Source: Alopecurus myosuroides (taxonomy: Eukaryota > Streptophyta > Magnoliopsida > Poales > Poaceae). From it: a DNA stretch of 64,000 nt. This document shows positions 45,716-58,200 of this stretch, in pieces. The translations under genes were made by a program, and so were the position numbers. The notes under the pieces were generated by a model that had not been told where the DNA came from, ran no database searches, and was given only the letters and a program-made list of their open reading frames with translations. Each line of letters begins with the position of its first letter. Position 1 is the first letter of the stretch. The stretch lies in assembly GCA_028641055.1 (NCBI GenBank), contig CM054062.1:18471639-18535638 (forward strand). The letters run 5' to 3'.

Positions 45716-46452
45716 GGAGGGAGTATATAACTAGTTTTGCTACATTTTTTATTTAGAAATACGAACCCGTGTGCCTCGCGGAAAAATAAATAAGGGCATG
45801 CTCCTCTAAGAAAGGAAAGTGAAAATTTTATTTCACTATTTGGCAAGCATAAATATTAATTTTTTTCTTGGGTTATAGAAATGATCACCCACGAAAATGA
45901 AAAACACAAGAACTTTTACAAAAATGCAAGTTCCCCGAAAAAAAAAAGGAGAGACGAGAATGCAAATGTCAGACAAATGGTTGCTATTCATATGGAAGTT
46001 GCGGGCATATTTTTTCGGATGAACGGTGCTAGTCATCGGTCGGCTGATAATTTCACTCGATCTGCTGCTCCCATAGTCGTTTACTTGTACAACAATTTCA
46101 CTCGATCTTGAGACTTCTGACCCTTACATAAAAAATAACTATCTGTGCAACAATTTGTATACATTGGCAACATCATCACATAATTCCACTAGAACTTAAA
46201 TGCTTAAGGGCTATTTCAAAATTACTTTGAATGAAATGAGGCCGGATAAGAGTAAAAGAGGCCTGGACACAAGTACTCCTGCCTATAGGTTGGTGACACA
46301 TATTAACTTAGCAGGAGTATAAATATACAACACATATTATAGTTTTTTTGGCGAAGAACAAATTGTAGTCATTTTCACACACAAGTATACACGCAACCAG
46401 GTTATTTCAGTAATCTTTGCCAACACGCAACCTACGTCCATCTGCCACCTTA

Positions 46453-46829
46453 GAGCATCCCCAGCCGTGCGAGCCCACCAGCGCGCACCCGAGCCAAAAA
46501 CGTTTGTGTTTTGAGAGCCCAAATGCTCCATCCGGCGAAAATAAGAGGGCAACTTCCCAGCCATGTCCCGCCCTAAGCAAAAGTTTGTGAGGAAAATAAT
46601 TGAGTGGGCCAAAAAAAAGGACATTTGGTGAGATGTGATTCGTCCAAACTTTCGCCGGCTCCCCCAGCAGCCCCCGGCGCCCTGGGTTTCGCCTGGGTTT
46701 GCCGAACGCTATTTCGACCGCGCTGGAGGCATGACTGGGTGATTTTTCGCTCATTTTGGCTATCCGAGCCTAAACCAGAACCAAAAAAGTGCGCTAGGGG
46801 ACGCCTTAGGGGCACGGCTGGAGATGCTC
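46453..46829. mobile_element. Harbinger-type MITE
   Basis: 377 bp with ends GAGCATCCCCAGCCGTG and CACGGCTGGAGATGCTC and a TTA duplication (46450-46452, 46830-46832). The ends resemble those of the element at 17987-20465. No ORF of interest. Confidence 0.85.
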
Positions 46830-47402
46830 TTAGTGTTGTGCAGCTTACATTACAAAGTGTATTGATCTTCGTTTCCAGCACTTGACTCAGGAGAAGATAA
46901 TTAATTAAGTACCTACCATGAACTGGAATCGTAGATATGGCTAAGACAGTCAAACAACTTGATCTGTACACACCTAACATTATCAAGTGCAACATTGACT
47001 AATCAGGGATCAGGCCAATAATTAAGAGTAATAAGTGCAGAATGAAGCGAAGTTCCAAACAATTTCATGGAAGACAGGCTGTGCTTCTGGCTTCTTTTGG
47101 AAGTTGAGATGTCCTTTGAAAATAAATTAGGTGATATTCATAGCACAACGATGCACTTGAGTGAACCGCAAGAATCAGATGATGTAAAGCAATCTTGACC
47201 ATTTACGTATTCAATAACGTGCTGCATGTGACCTTTTGTAGTTTATTTCGAGAATTTTTACATATCCTATCATACTAGAAGCATCACATGGGTTTAACAT
47301 GTTTTTCCGTTTTCTTGTAATTCAACATTAAAACAAAGACAAAACAAATTTGTTAAGTTTGTGTCGAATATTATGTATTAGCTGGATTACGTTTGGAGTT
47401 GA

Positions 47403-47437
47403 AGTTGTGTGTGTGTGTGTTTTTTTTTGTGTGTGAA
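47403..47437. repeat. GT microsatellite with T-run
   Basis: GTTGTGTGTGTGTGTGTTTTTTTTTGTGTGTG, a simple repeat. Confidence 0.85.
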
Positions 47438-47529
47438 AAATTCCACCCCTCGATTAATAATCATCAATAGCGGTACGAGCTCTATAATCAGTTAAACCAA
47501 AAACTTTAATCCTCTCCTCTCGTAGCTCT

Positions 47530-47876
47530 TGTAAGGTCCCCAAAACCACTGTTCAAGGACACCTTCGATATGGATACATTCACGATAGCAGATCACACCA
47601 GTCGTGAACAATATATCAAGTTGGTACACAGATACAATATCCATTACACGATTACACAAACCCTTACAAACTGACATGGCCACATGACCAAGTCCAGCAC
47701 AAATGCCACGCAGGGCAAACACATAACACACACAACGGAAGACTAAACACACACAAACGTACTAGAGACCAAGTCACGCCTTAACCTACAGACTGCTGAC
47801 CGGGAGACGATCCTAGTTCGCAAAGCCATCAGCTCCGTATTCTTCTTCGTAGATCTCCTTCTGAGACTCCTTCTCG
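47530..47876 (-). repeat. 3' LTR remnant of element D
   Basis: Matches 48446-48784 at roughly 93% by eye; on the minus strand it ends GGGGACCTTACA. It is the terminal part of the LTR, joined at 47876 to internal sequence. GCTCT (47525-47529) is the candidate target site. Confidence 0.75.
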
Positions 47877-48208
47877 TCGCGTCTAGGGTGGGTGCCTTCA
47901 AACTTGCGGCGAAGGAAGTCCGCGAGCTTGGCAATGGTCAGCTGCATCACTCTAAGGATACCATCTTCCCAAATGTTCTCCACCACTTCATAAGTGACCT
48001 CTGGGGTTGACGGTGCTAGCAATGGTGCACGGATGGTTAAGACCACCAACCAGGACAATTCTCGTCCATCATGGTGAATCTGGGCTCCCTTCAACTCAGG
48101 TAGTGGACGACCGATAAGGCGAGTCATCTTGATCAAATCCTCCTCAAAGCGGCGGTAGCAAGGTGCATGCATACCTAGCTGGAAGGACTCGGTGAAGACA
48201 ACTGCCAT
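47811..48208 (-). CDS. Element D ORF running from internal region into LTR
   Basis: 131 residues from the ATG at 48208: MAVVFTESFQLGMHAP, DLIKMTRLIGRPLPELKG, LSWLVVLTIRAPLLAPS, ILRVMQLTIAKLADFLRRKF, then a highly charged tail KEIYEEEYGADGFAN. The start lies about 220 bases after the primer site, with ATTTTGTGTAG just before it as a possible 3' splice site. The last 21 codons are LTR sequence: the 5' LTR carries the same SQKEIYEEEYGADGFAN at 48720-48765. I do not recognise the family; position suggests a gag-like first ORF. Confidence 0.4.
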
Positions 48209-48428
48209 CTACACAAAATTTTAAGGTAGATTAAGTTAGGTAACAGTGTGCAAAATTTTAAGATGCTTCATTGTAACTTAGTGTAAGTAGAGTTTTCAAA
48301 AACACAGAGGGGATGGAATATATAGAATATTTTGGTATATAGTCATCTTAGTGACCTGGTTTCATTAACTTTTATTATTAGAGTACTAGCTAACGTCCAT
48401 GCTAACTAAGGTCTCCTAAGGTCAGGAT

Positions 48429-48441
48429 AGCTCTGATACCA
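48429..48441 (-). other. Primer binding site of element D
   Basis: Minus strand TGGTATCAGAGCT, four bases after the LTR end GGGACCTTACA at 48446. Same initiator-methionine type as elements A and C. Confidence 0.75.
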
Positions 48442-48445
48442 ATTC

Positions 48446-49751
48446 TGTAAGGTCCCCCAGAACCACTATTCAAGGACACCTCCGATATGCATACATTCAC
48501 GATCCTAGATCACACCAGTCGTGAACAACATATCAAGTTGGTACACAGATACAATATCCATTAAACGATTACACAAACCCTTACAAACAGACATGGCCAC
48601 ATGACCAAGTCCAGCACAAATGCCACGTAGGGGAAACACACAACGGAAGATTAAACACACACAAACGTACTAGAGCCCAAGTCACGCCTTAACCTACAGG
48701 CTGCTGACCGGGAAACGATCCTAGTTCGCAAAGCCATCAGCTCCGTACTCTTCTTCGTAGATCTCCTTCTGAGACTACTTCTCGATGTCAGGCAAGTAAA
48801 TACCAGGGATGAGACCAATATGAGTACATTTGAATGTACTCAGCAAGACACCCATCAATTAGCTTACCAATGTGCAAGTATGCTTATATAGTGGAATAGG
48901 TAGGCTATACATAGGGTTCACTATCCATGATATATGAAAGATATATCATAGTTGATCTTTAAAATCTCTGTATCTTCGTTGAAGAAGATACTTCAAAAGA
49001 AAATAATATGGTTTTCTTTCTCTTGTAGATATCACATGTACAAGAGGTTTTGTAAAAAGAAAATTTTCTCTTTGCAAAACTTCTTGTAAAACAACTTCTG
49101 GCTTTTCTTCAACGGTACCTCAAAGGTACAAAGTCCTCCTTTCCAACACTTCACAAGTCCAACTTCGTTTTGAAAACTCCTTTTTGAAAACATTGACACA
49201 ATGCTAGCTACATGGCCATTCAACTGTCCATATCCGAGGACGCGGCTATTCCGAATAGTTCTACTCTGCAGAGGTGTACACATCCACCAGATTCAGTACA
49301 TCCGCCGTGAACAACCACGGACTGTAACAACATTATGTAAACATCAGATAACTGATCCTAACCATCCACTATGATCAAGCTAGAATATGTCTATCTCTTC
49401 AGTTGGGCCTGGTTCCCCCAGCATCCTGTCCACCAGCACCACGGCAGGGGACCCAACTGCTACGACCGGAGGAGAAATTAATCCCACACTTTTTATGTCC
49501 TGTATTTACCACCTAGCGACAATCGGTTCGAGGGCTCGACGACCCTTATAGCAAATTGAGATAGAACACACACTAACAAGAACAAACTTCAAGTTAAGCC
49601 CCGTGCCCATGTTGAGGTAGGGTAGCAGTACGGTAAAGGTTGTCCGACGAAGACTAGGTTATGTGTCATTTTTGTAAAACACCATTTTCCCAAAACATGA
49701 CCACTTCCACATTCCTCCGGTTAATAAGGCTTCGCCTTCCCACCAGGTTTT
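48446..49751 (-). repeat. 5' LTR of element D, distal part
   Basis: The LTR end at 48446 is fixed by the primer site and by the copy at 47530. Towards higher coordinates it continues to 49751, where element C is inserted, and resumes after the target duplication at 59700. Confidence 0.7.
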
Positions 49752-52700
49752 TGTAACATCCCAAGTCTGAAAAATAGCCTTTAGATGTTGCTCTCTGTTA
49801 TTTTATGTTTTGCATCATGGCATCATGTTGATTGCATTTGTTTTGTTTGTTTTCCTTTGTTTTCTATTTGAATTTCAAACCAAAATTCAAACCCTTTGTT
49901 TCATCCTTGTGATGTTTTCCAAAATGTTATTTCAAATAAAAACAACCAAATTGTTTTCTTTTCTTCCATAATGTTCATCTATGAAATTGTTGGTTTTATT
50001 CAATCAATTAAATCCCAAATCACTTTCAATTTCAAATCAAATGCATCAAACAGAACAACTTTGAACTTGTGGACATCATCTAATCAAATCAACTACTTTA
50101 ATCAAATTTAACATAGGGTTCACCCTATTAATATCTTTGTTTTCAATATCAATCAATTACTTCCCAAACTGCTTTCAAATTCAAACCAAGGCTAAAAATC
50201 AGTACCTTTTTGAATCCATGATTTCCACCAAACAATTATAAACTTTAAATCTTTTTAAACCTAGGGGTAACCCTATTGAAAATGATTCTGTTTTTCTAAT
50301 ATAATTAATATTGGAAATTTCATTCAATTTGGTTTCAAATATAAACAACATTTTAAATTTCAAACTTTTAAAAATCCACCTTGGCAGTGGGTTGCTATTG
50401 GTATAATTAACCTACCCTGAAATTTCCAAATTTTTTAATCACTTAAAAACCATCCAATGCTTCCCCTTGTTTTTGCTACAAAAAAAAATAAAGCAAACAA
50501 AAAAATAACAAGAGGAGAGGAGAGAGCACAGCAGCCCACCCCATCTATTTCTTTCCCCAGCCCAATTCCCTTTTCACTTAAGCCCACCAACCACCGGGCC
50601 CGATACCCCCTCAATCCTTCGCTGTCGTCTTCCTCCCGATGACGTCGTCATCAGTACGACATGGCTCTGCACCGTGCGATCTCTCCACCCTCCTCTCCGA
50701 TTGCCGCCGTACACCACCTAGCCCCCTATATCTACCCTACCCCGAGCCCTGCTAACCCTAGACCACCTAGAACCCCTCACCCTCGAGCTCCGCCGCCGTC
50801 TGCCTCCTTCTTCTTCCCTGCAACCGCGAGCTCACCGGAGGATTCTTGTCTGAACCCGACCAAGGCGCCACCGATTCCGTCCACCACCACCCTCCTAGCC
50901 ACCGGGATTTGAACCACCTCGTTTCCCTCTTCCGGTTCGACACCACGGTGGAGCCTGAGGAGGGCCAGAGCCACGACGCCGTCCGTGTTTTCGCCGGCGA
51001 GGCCACTGCGTCGAAGCTCTGCCACACCTGCAACGCATGGTGAGCATCACCTTCCCCTCGCCCTCTCCTTCTCTGCACAAGCTCACCCGCGCCCACCCAC
51101 ACACCAGCAGATGCGCACGCGGCCAGCCTGAGCACCGCACGACCGCCACCGTGCATCGAGCCACGATCGCCGGCGGGCACTGGCCACTGTCGCTCACACC
51201 TGCAAACAGAAATTCAGAAAGTTCAGTTAGTTGTTAACTGAATGTTAACCTCACCCCAGATCCTTACCTGTCACGAAACGCTCAACAGACGCACTGGTCG
51301 CAGCCCTCTGCGCGGAAGCACTAGCGCGCGGGTTCGACTCCCGGCGGGTGCAAAGCCACCTTTTTTGGCTATTATTCACCCCGCTGGCCCCACATGTCAT
51401 CCACCTTCCCTGCCACACCAGCACCACAGCGCCACGCTGTCCCCCTGGCCCACGGGGCAGTGGCTGGGGTGTAGATCCCGTGCGGTAACAAAAGTCTAAA
51501 GCTAATCTGTTAAATTCTAATTCTTTTTTAAATTGGCAGAATAAACCCCTAACTTCAAAAATCCATAACTTCAAATCTATACTACCAATAAATACAAACT
51601 TTATATGTTTATTGCTCCAAATTTTATAAACTTTCCAAATATCCAATTTGTGTACTGTTTTGAAAACTTCAAATGCATTTAAAATTCAAATTTAAATAAT
51701 TCAAATGTTAATTTGTAAATTCCATAACTAATTATTTGTTAATCCAATAAATGCAAACAAAATATGTTTTCCATACCATTTTAAATAACCTATTCAAATA
51801 TAATTTTTGTTCTCTGCTTTGACTAATTAAAATTGCCTAAACCATTTAAATCTTGTTTAATGCAATTATTTTTTTATTATTGTTTAATTCATAATTAATT
51901 AATCCAAAGTCCAATTTCAAAATGTGAAACATGTAATCCAACTAAAATTTGATGTTCTTTTCAAATATAAATTTTGTTAATTGTTTTGCACACTTTAAAT
52001 TGATGAAAACAACAATTGTTTGTGTGACATCTTAAAGTAACCAAATTTTCCAAACTTAATCAATGATTTCCAAAACTTGTTCCAATCCTTTTTCACTTGC
52101 ATCTATCATTGTTATTTGTTGTTAATTTGTTGTTACCATCATGCATGCATCATGCTAACAACTCTCACATAATAATTAATTGTAAATCAATTGTTTCCAC
52201 TTAGTTCAATGGATCTTTTCCATATGCAATCCAATTGCATATGGGTCCAATTAAATTGTGTTATCTTGTCAAGTAATTTATTCTGATGCATCTATTAACA
52301 TGTCATGCATCATCCTTGATTGTGCACAATGCCATGATAATGATTGTTTATCTTTCTGCATTGCTTGTTTGCTTCTTCTCGGTTACACGACGACGTTGAG
52401 ACCGACGATCCTTACGACACCCCTTCTAAGGAGTTAGCTCAGTACCAGGCTGCTGGGTTTGCAGGCAAGTTATCACTCACATGAACCATTGTGTTCCTTT
52501 CAACATTGGTTACCGATACTTTCCGTTGTTCTTTTCTGCTAGCCTTAGTAGTAGTTGTTCTGTTACGAACCTATCACATGAATCCCTTAAACCTGATATT
52601 GCCTCATCTCCCTTCCTACAACCATTGTTTGAGCCCGTGTCTTACTAGCATGCTTAGGTTGTTTTGCTCGAGTCTGTTACCCGTTACTTTCTGTTACTAT

Positions 52701-54226
52701 TTCTATTACGTTGTGGGGGCTCGATGTTTAATCAATCAATCATGCTAATGTTGCTATTAATAATAAATTTGATGATAAGGCACCGGCAGGAGGCCCCTTG
52801 TGGTTTTGAGGCCTGCTAGTGTCGACCCTAATAGGAAAAGGGTCTTGTCTACTGATCCATGATGAGCGCACTACCCGCATGTGGGAAGCGAGTATGGGCG
52901 CCCCCCTCAACTTGACCTGATTCGCATCTCGTCCAAATCGCCTCATTTAGTTCGGGTTTTCCATTTGCTGCATGCATGATCTTGCGAGCCCTTGGTACCC
53001 GGGTGGAACTTTCGTAGTCGGCATATAGGGGGACACGTTCTTAGAGTGCTATGAGGGTCCATTTTCTTCTGGGCTCGATTAGCCGTGCGCCCAAGGTGCT
53101 TTGGGCTTGATGCGAAGAATGGTTGGTTGTGTAGAGTACCCCGCTTGGTGGGTTAGCTTCCCATCTGGCGGGTTATTCTTGCGTGTACGGCCAAATTGGT
53201 GCAACCCTGCAGGGATAATCTTCTCGAGAAGCCGTGTTTTCCGCGGTTATGGATTACTTGGTGAAAGTACTGGCTAACAAGTACTCAGGACAACTTAAAC
53301 ATAATGATCCAACCTGTTACACCCAATGATTAATAACTTGACTAGTAATAGGTTGATGACACAATAACTTGATTCACCTTTAATACAACGGTGTGAGTTA
53401 TCCTCGGATTGCTTCTTTGGATAAGGGGCGAGATCCAGGATGGGTTTGTTTGAAGTTATCTTTCAGTTGGTTACAACCACCCGATCTTATCCCCTTTCTG
53501 ATAGTTGGAAGTGATAGAATCTCTGTAGTTGGTTAGTGCAGCCAGTTGCAGCATCTTTTATATCCCTTTCCTTCCGTTGAACCCAAAGCATCTGTGCTTG
53601 GTGTTGACGGGTTACACTTTGGTGAACTGTGAGTCTTGCTTGCCAGTACGTTGGTGTACTGACCCCTTTGGGGCTGTGGTTTACGCAGACGACGTTTCCG
53701 AGGATCTACATGGTGGCTACTACGTGGAGTATGACGACGAGGCTGCTGACGAGTAGATAGCGGACCCGGGCAGGATCCGAGACTTCGTGGATGGGCTCCG
53801 TCTGTTTGTTTCCGGCCTCTTAGGCCTATTTGGTTCTTGTCTGTACTCAGACATGTTGAATGCTTCCGCTGTATTGTAATGATGTATTGTTGGGGCAGGT
53901 GCCCTCTGAATGATTGTATTTGCTATTCTCTGCCCTAGTGAGGGCCAATTGCAACTTATTTCAATCTTTTGTGTCGTAGAGATCTGTTGTGATATCAGTT
54001 GTTCAACGCCGTTGACGTACCATGTGTGTATGGTTTGAAGTACGTCAATGGAAGTGTCCTGATTTCTACGGGATAGTTTACATCGACGGTGAACAGTAAC
54101 GGTTGGTTGTCGCACATAAGTGCTGGCCTACCCGTAAGGGGACGCGGGAGCCGTTAAGCCCCGTAATCCAACCAAAATACTGTTCAGTTCGTACGGTGAG
54201 TATCCTCTAGAAGTCCGGGTGCGACA
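49752..54226 (+). repeat. 5' LTR of element C (4475 bp)
   Basis: AT-rich for the first 700 bases, GC-rich 50520-51490, AT-rich 51490-52370, then mixed. The GC-rich block contains long ORFs on both strands, equal in both LTRs, which I treat as composition effects. Exon-like segments near 52400 and 53689 are listed separately. Confidence 0.92.
52393..53756 (+). other. Candidate spliced coding exons inside the LTR of element C
   Basis: 52393-52464 reads DVETDDPYDTPSKELAQYQ then AAGFA. It is followed by AG|GCAAGT, a consensus GC-type 5' splice site. 53681-53688 TTACGCAG is a 3' splice site. Joining 52464 to 53689 keeps frame and gives FADDVSEDLHGGYYVEYDDE then AADE and TAG at 53754. The 1224-bp intron is otherwise without long ORF. 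The same pair exists in the 3' LTR (+5473). Codon content is non-random and acidic. The upstream start of the ORF is not resolved. Splicing is inferred, not shown. Confidence 0.4.
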
Positions 54227-54228
54227 AA

Positions 54229-54240
54229 TGGTATCAGAGC
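54229..54240 (+). other. Primer binding site of element C
   Basis: TGGTATCAGAGC two bases after the LTR end, complementary to initiator methionine tRNA. Downstream CTGTCTGCCTGTAGG is shared in part with element A. Confidence 0.85.
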
Positions 54241-54695
54241 CTGTCTGCCTGTAGGATCCCTTTTTACTGGTCGCAGTTGAGTCTAGAAACTATTTTGTAG
54301 CTATATAGGAAAATGAAACGTGAGAGTAGGAATTCTGTTCTTTTTCTTCTTTCCCCACCCACCCTCCCTTTTCTGGTAAGGAAGTGCAACGTTGTTTTCT
54401 CTTCTCACCTAAACTTTCAAGTTAGGATTTCACGTATTCTGGTTTCTCTAGGATGGTTATATCTACTAGACCATAGGAATGGAGGTGGTTGTGACATGAT
54501 TTATCATGTTGCCTACTCATGATTGAGAACGGAGGCGTGTAAGCCCCGGAAGCAGATCCTCTATTCCTTAAGCAGTAGATATTGATCCTTTAGAAGCACG
54601 GATGGGTTTTTCCGTAGTACCTCAGGAGTTTTGTTCTCGTTTTCCCCGATGTTGATATCCTGTTCTTCTCAACATCCTTTTCGTCCGTTGAAATC

Positions 54696-55010
54696 TTGTT
54701 GTTGTTTTTCACTTCAAATCTTCTACCGGCGTCTAATCAAAACTTCCTCGTAAACTCTTGTCCAACTAAAGTGTTATTTCATACCGGAGAATCACATTCC
54801 TTTGTGTCAAAGATCTTTTCCACAACATACAACCCAATTCTGGTTCCACTAAGCAATCAAATCACCGTTCACTCTCCGGAATCTCAAATGTTGACTTCCA
54901 ACATAAGTAAGAACAATCCAATTCTAATGAGAGGCCACATATTCCTCGTTACTCTCATGTTGCTGATTCTGACATTGATGTCATCCTTGGTGTTCCATTG
55001 ATGTCAATAA
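54696..55010 (+). pseudogene. Protease remnant in element C
   Basis: VLFHTGESHSFVSKIFS corresponds to the retropepsin signature LFDSGASHSF with the catalytic Asp replaced by His. About 70 residues on, in a shifted frame, DSDIDVILGVPLMSI matches the conserved DxDVILGMDWL block that ends gypsy proteases. So this is a frameshifted, inactivated gypsy protease; no gag knuckle, RT or integrase is present. Confidence 0.65.
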
Positions 55011-55202
55011 CCCTGTTCCACCCTCATTACAGATAGTCTATTCTCCAAATGAATCAAATTCTATCCAGCTATACACCCTCCATACAAAACCTATACCTCT
55101 ACTAATATGGTTCCGGTGGTTTCCAAATTCCCCTGACGTCTACCCAAGGAGTTTCCGGACCTCGTCTTTTCTCAGTAGGAATCTCGGGGCGCGATTCCTT
55201 CA

Positions 55203-55215
55203 AGGGGGGGCGTTT
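55203..55215 (+). other. Polypurine tract of element C
   Basis: AAGGGGGGGCGTT immediately before the 3' LTR TGTAACATCC. It primes plus-strand DNA synthesis in LTR elements. Confidence 0.8.
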
Positions 55216-58200
55216 TGTAACATCCCAAGTCTGAAAAATAGCCTTTAGATGTTGCTCTCTGTTATTTTATGTTTTGCATCATGGCATCATGTTGATTGCA
55301 TTTGTTTTGTTTGTTTTCCTTTGTTTTCTATTTGAATTTCAAACCAAAATTCAAACCCTTTGTTTCATCCTTGTGATGTTACAATTTCCAAAATGTTATT
55401 TCAAATAAAAACAACCAAATTGTTTTCTTTTCTTCCATAATGTTCATCTATGAAATTGTTGGTTTTATTCAATCAATTAAATCCCAAATCACTTTCAATT
55501 TCAAATCAAATGCATCAAACAGAACAACTTTGAACTTGTGGACATCATCTAATCAAATCAACTACTTTAATCAAATTTAACATAGGGTTCACCCTATTAA
55601 TATCTTTGTTTTCAATATCAATCAATTACTTCCCAAACTGCTTTCAAATTCAAACCAAGGCTAAAAATCAGTACCTTTTTGAATCCATGATTTCCACCAA
55701 ACAATTATAAACTTTAAATCTTTTTAAACCTAGGGGTAACCCTATTGAAAATGATTCTGTTTTTCTAATATAATTAATATTGGAAATTTCATTCAATTTG
55801 GTTTCAAATATAAACAACATTTTAAATTTCAAACTTTTAAAAATCCACCTTGGCAGTGGGTTGCTATTGGTATAATTAACCTACCCTGAAATTTCCAAAA
55901 TTTTTAATCACTTAAAAACCATCCAATGCTTCCCCTTGTTTTTGCTACAAAAAAAAAATAAAGCAAACAAAAAAATAACAAGAGGAGAGGAGAGAGCACA
56001 ACAGCCCACCCCATCTATTTCTTTCCCCAGCCCAATTCCCTTTTCACTTAAGCCCACCAACCACCGGGCCCGATACCCCCTCAATCCTTCGCTGTCGTCT
56101 TCCTCCCGATGACGTCGTCATCAGTACGACATGGCTCTGCACCGTGCGATCTCTCCACCCTCCTCTCCGATTGCCGCCGTACACCACCTAGCCCCCTATA
56201 TCTACCCTACCCCGAGCCCTGCTAACCCTAGACCACCTAGAACCCCTCACCCTCGAGCTCCGCCGCCGTCTGCCTCCTTCTTCTTCCCTGCAACCGCGAG
56301 CTCACCGGAGGATTCTTGTCTGAACCCGACCAAGGCGCCACCGATTCCGTCCACCACCACCCTCCTAGCCACCGGGATTTGAACCACCTCGTTTCCCTCT
56401 TCCGGTTCGACACCACGGTGGAGCCTGAGGAGGGCCAGAGCCACGACGCCGTCCGTGTTTTCGTCGGCGAGGCCACTGCGTCGAAGCTCTGCCACACCTG
56501 CAACGCATGGTGAGCATCACCTTCCCCTCGCCCTCTCCTTCTCTGCACAAGCTCACCCGCGCCCACCCACACACCAGCAGATGCGCACGCGGCCAGCCTG
56601 AGCACCGCACGACCGCCACCGTGCATCGAGCCACGATCGCCGGCGGGCACTGGCCACTGTCGCTCACACCTGCAAACAGAAATTCAGAAAGTTCAGTTAG
56701 TTGTTAACTGAATGTTAACCTCACCCCAGATCCTTACCTGTCACGAAACGCTCAACAGACGCACTGGTCGCAGCCCTCTGCGCGGAAGCACTAGCGCGCG
56801 GGTTCGACTCCCGACGGGCGCAAAGCCACCTTTTTTGGCTATTATTCACCCCGCTGGCCCCACATGTCATCCACCTTCCCTGCCACACCAGCACCATAGC
56901 GCCACGCTGTCCCCCTGGCCCACGGGGCAGTGGCTGGGGTGTAGATCCCGTGCGGTAACAAAAGTGTAAAGCTAATCTGTTAAATTCTAATTCTTTTTTA
57001 AATTGGCAGAATAAACCCCTAACTTCAAAAATCCATAACTTCAAATCTATACTACCAATAAATACAAACTTTATATGTTTATTGCTCCAAATTTTATAAA
57101 CTTTCCAAATATCCAATTTGTGTACTGTTTTGAAAACTTCAAATGCATTTAAAATTCAAATTTAAATAATTCAAATGTTAATTTGTAAATTCCATAACTA
57201 ATTATTTGTTAATCCAATAAATGCAAACAAAATATGTTTTCCATACCATTTTAAATAACCTATTCAAATATAATTTTTGTTCTCTGCTTTGACTAATTAA
57301 AATTGCCTAAACCATTTAAATCTTGTTTAATGCAATTAAAAATTGTTTATTATTGTTTAATTCATAATTAATTAATCCAAAGTCCAATTTCAAAATGTGA
57401 AACATGTAATCCAACTAAAATTTGATGTTATTTTCAAATATAAATTTTGTTAATTGTTTTGCACACTTTAAATTGATGAAAACAACAATTGTTTGTGTGA
57501 CATCTTAAAGTAACCAAATTTTCCAAACTTAATCAATGATTTCCAAAACTTGTTCCAATCCTTTTTCACTTGCATCTATCATTGTTATTTGTTGTTAATT
57601 TGTTGTTACCATCATGCATGCATCATGCTAACAACTCTCACATAATAATTAATTGTAAATCAATTGTTTCCACTTAGTTCAATGGATCTTTTCCATATGC
57701 AATCCAATTGCATATGGGTCCAATTAAATTGTGTTATCTTGTCAAGTACTTTATTCTGATGCATCTATTAACATGTCATGCATCATCCTTGATTGTGCAC
57801 AATGCCATGATAATGATTGTTTATCTTTCTGCATTGCTTGTTTGCTTCTTCTCGGTTACACGACGACGTTGAGACCGACGATCCTTACGACACCCCTTCT
57901 AAGGAGTTAGCTCAGTACCAGGCTGCTGGGTTTGCAGGCAAGTTATCACTCACATGAACCATTGTGTTCCTTTCAACATTGGTTACCGATACTTTCCGTT
58001 GTTCTTTTCTGCTAGCCTTAGTAGTAGTTGTTCTGTTACGAACCTATCACATGAATCCCTTAAACCTGATATTGCCTCATCTCCCTTCCTACAACCATTG
58101 TTTGAGCCCGTGTCTTACTAGCATGCTTAGGTTGTTTTGCTCGAGTCTGTTACCCGTTACTTTCTGTTACTATTTCTATTACGTTGTGGGGGCTCGATGT

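Noticed and set aside
50661..51180. GC-rich ORFs on both strands, repeated at 56131-56650
   Set aside because: They are identical because they lie in the two LTRs of element C; open frames on both strands in a GC-rich block show composition, not a gene, and no domain is visible.
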